DNA of 64,000 bases from Azorinus chamasolen. Lineage: Eukaryota; Mollusca; Bivalvia; Cardiida; Solecurtidae. This document shows, piece by piece, positions 63,065-64,000 of the stretch (its first letter is position 1; each line of letters begins with the position of its first letter). Location of the stretch: positions 78,037,349 through 78,101,348 of the forward strand of contig OY755243.1 of assembly GCA_963576725.1 (NCBI GenBank), in the 5' to 3' direction. Both the position numbers and the translations under genes were made by a program. Below the pieces are notes generated by a model. The model saw only the letters and a list, made by a program, of their open reading frames with translations, had not been told where the DNA came from and ran no database searches.

Positions 63065-64000
63065 AGGTAATCTGTTGCTAGCACATCAAATGGAGCGCCT
63101 GTTTTTATTGTCCCCAAAGGGGCCCTAGGTGTCTTCATTGGCTTCTTGTCAGCTGCGCAGACATCACACCCCTTGACATACACCGCGACATCTGACTTCA
63201 AACCATACCAATAGAACCTTTGTAATGCCTTCTCTGTTGTTTTCTTGGACCCAAAGTGTCCTGATAGGAGCGAATCATGCATCTGGTGTAGTATATTACT
63301 CCTCATTGTCTGTGGCACCACAAATTGGAGGTATTCCCCTGTACCATCTCTCTTTGTAAATGTTCTAAATAGCACACCATCCACTACTGAAAGCATATCC
63401 CATATCACCCAGTAATGTCGGGAAGCTGGGCTCAAACCTGCTACCTCCTGGCTACTTGGTCGATCGCCTTTCTGTTTAGCTTTAAGTATGGGACCAATTG
63501 CCACATCTTTCTCCTGAAGTTCTCTGATGTCATCTATTGATTGACCTCCAGCCCATGTCCAGGTATAAGGTGAGGTCCTTGGCTTCGAGTTACTTGATGG
63601 TTTGACTGGTCGGATACAGCTTACATCGCCAACTGTCTGAGTTTGCTTCTCGTCTGCTATACCGGACACTGTCTCTTGATTTCCCTCAGATAGTGTGGGA
63701 AACTGCACTTCATCATACAGACCTTGTAGCATCATGTCCTGACTTCGTTTCCAACATTTCTTACATGGGCCACACTTGAGTGGTTCCATGGTATCCACAC
63801 TTGGGCAATCACATTCTCTGGGGTTTTGGCATCTTGACAAGGCATCACAGTGTCCCTGCTTCTTACCTGGTCTGTACTCGACCTCAAAGTCGTATTGGGA
63901 GAGAATCTCAATCCATCTAGCGGTCTTGCCTTTTGGCTCCTTCAGCCTAAATAGCCACCTTAATGTTTGGTGATCTGTTCGAACAATGAAGTGTCTGCCA
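63049..64000 (-). CDS. Gypsy-2 RNase H end and integrase zinc domain (partial)
   Basis: The open frame enters from the right edge of the window. It begins with the RNase H end (FIVRTDHQTLRWLF at about 63985-63945, then FEVEYRPGKKQGHCDALSRC). A Cys-rich linker follows (CDCPSVDTMEPLKCGPCKKC), then the H2C2 zinc domain of integrase (HDSLLSGHFGSKKT ... VKGCDVCAADKK) and the first catalytic Asp (DVLATDYL). It ends at a stop just after, at 63049, because of the frameshift. It joins the core at 62279-63064. RT and protease would be right of the window. Confidence 0.88.
   Translation of the reverse strand, partial: GRHFIVRTDHQTLRWLFRLKEPKGKTARWIEILSQYDFEVEYRPGKKQGHCDALSRCQNPRECDCPSVDTMEPLKCGPCKKCWKRSQDMMLQGLYDEVQFPTLSEGNQETVSGIADEKQTQTVGDVSCIRPVKPSSNSKPRTSPYTWTWAGGQSIDDIRELQEKDVAIGPILKAKQKGDRPSSQEVAGLSPASRHYWVIWDMLSVVDGVLFRTFTKRDGTGEYLQFVVPQTMRSNILHQMHDSLLSGHFGSKKTTEKALQRFYWYGLKSDVAVYVKGCDVCAADKKPMKTPRAPLGTIKTGAPFDVLATDYLWPFP

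Larger units (their letters stand above)
57338..64000 (-). mobile_element. Ty3/gypsy element Gypsy-2, 3' part only
   Basis: Minus-strand element whose 3' LTR is 57338-58698. Purine tract, 3' noncoding region and the end of pol follow to the right; RNase H is cut by the window edge at 64000. It is inserted after GGTAGGTAT in copy 2; copy 1 shows the empty site at about 16066. The coding part is broken by two frameshifts, so this copy is inactive. Confidence 0.85.

Noticed and set aside
1..64000. CRISPR-like arrays and bacterial-type operons
   Set aside because: The tandem repeats have no constant repeat/variable spacer pattern, and the genes and splice sites are eukaryotic.

Overview
This is a 64 kb piece of animal nuclear DNA, most likely from a bivalve mollusc (inference). 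The evidence is short exons with GT-AG introns, very low gene density, many small hairpin-rich transposons, and tandem arrays that begin with a hairpin and resemble bivalve 'pearl'-type elements. I cannot name the species.

Only two host genes are recognisable. The first is DOHH (deoxyhypusine hydroxylase, the di-iron enzyme that completes hypusine on eIF5A), on the plus strand. Three consecutive internal exons lie at 35833-35909, 38303-38549 and 47253-47404. A perfectly phase-compatible terminal exon lies upstream of them, at 6982-7169. The exon at 47253 carries a one-base frame break. The second is a single-exon, 650-residue type II membrane protein of the DUF229 / sulfatase-like family on the minus strand (22402-24354).

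The out-of-order terminal exon is explained by a large duplication. Roughly 761-16070 (copy 1) matches 48374-57337 (copy 2) over most of its length, and the two copies differ by whole transposon insertions and deletions. Copy 1 keeps the DOHH last exon; copy 2 has lost it. This is either a tandem segmental duplication in which the right-hand DOHH is decaying, or two divergent haplotypes left end to end by the assembly.

Layout: 1-760, end of an LTR-like element with a minisatellite; 761-9803, copy 1, with hairpin-headed arrays and the DOHH last exon; 9804-15066, a 5.3 kb DNA-transposon-like insertion holding a broken mariner and a 2.2 kb hAT-like inverted-repeat element; 15067-16070, end of copy 1; 16138-21415, four tandem-repeat arrays, two of them dense in nuclear-receptor half-sites; 22402-24354, DUF229 gene; 26821-34688, an APE-type LINE (ORF1, endonuclease, reverse transcriptase; minus strand, two frameshifts) between 540 bp near-identical direct repeats; 35833-38549, DOHH exons; 39335-46214, a complete young Ty3/gypsy element with identical-length LTRs, a 5 bp target duplication and a mutated polymerase motif; 47253-47404, DOHH exon; 48374-57337, copy 2; 57338-64000, 3' part of a second, broken Ty3/gypsy element on the minus strand that runs off the right edge.

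Throughout the window sit short palindromic MITEs with TTAA-CCCTTTCC...GGAAAGGG-TTAA ends, which look piggyBac-like.
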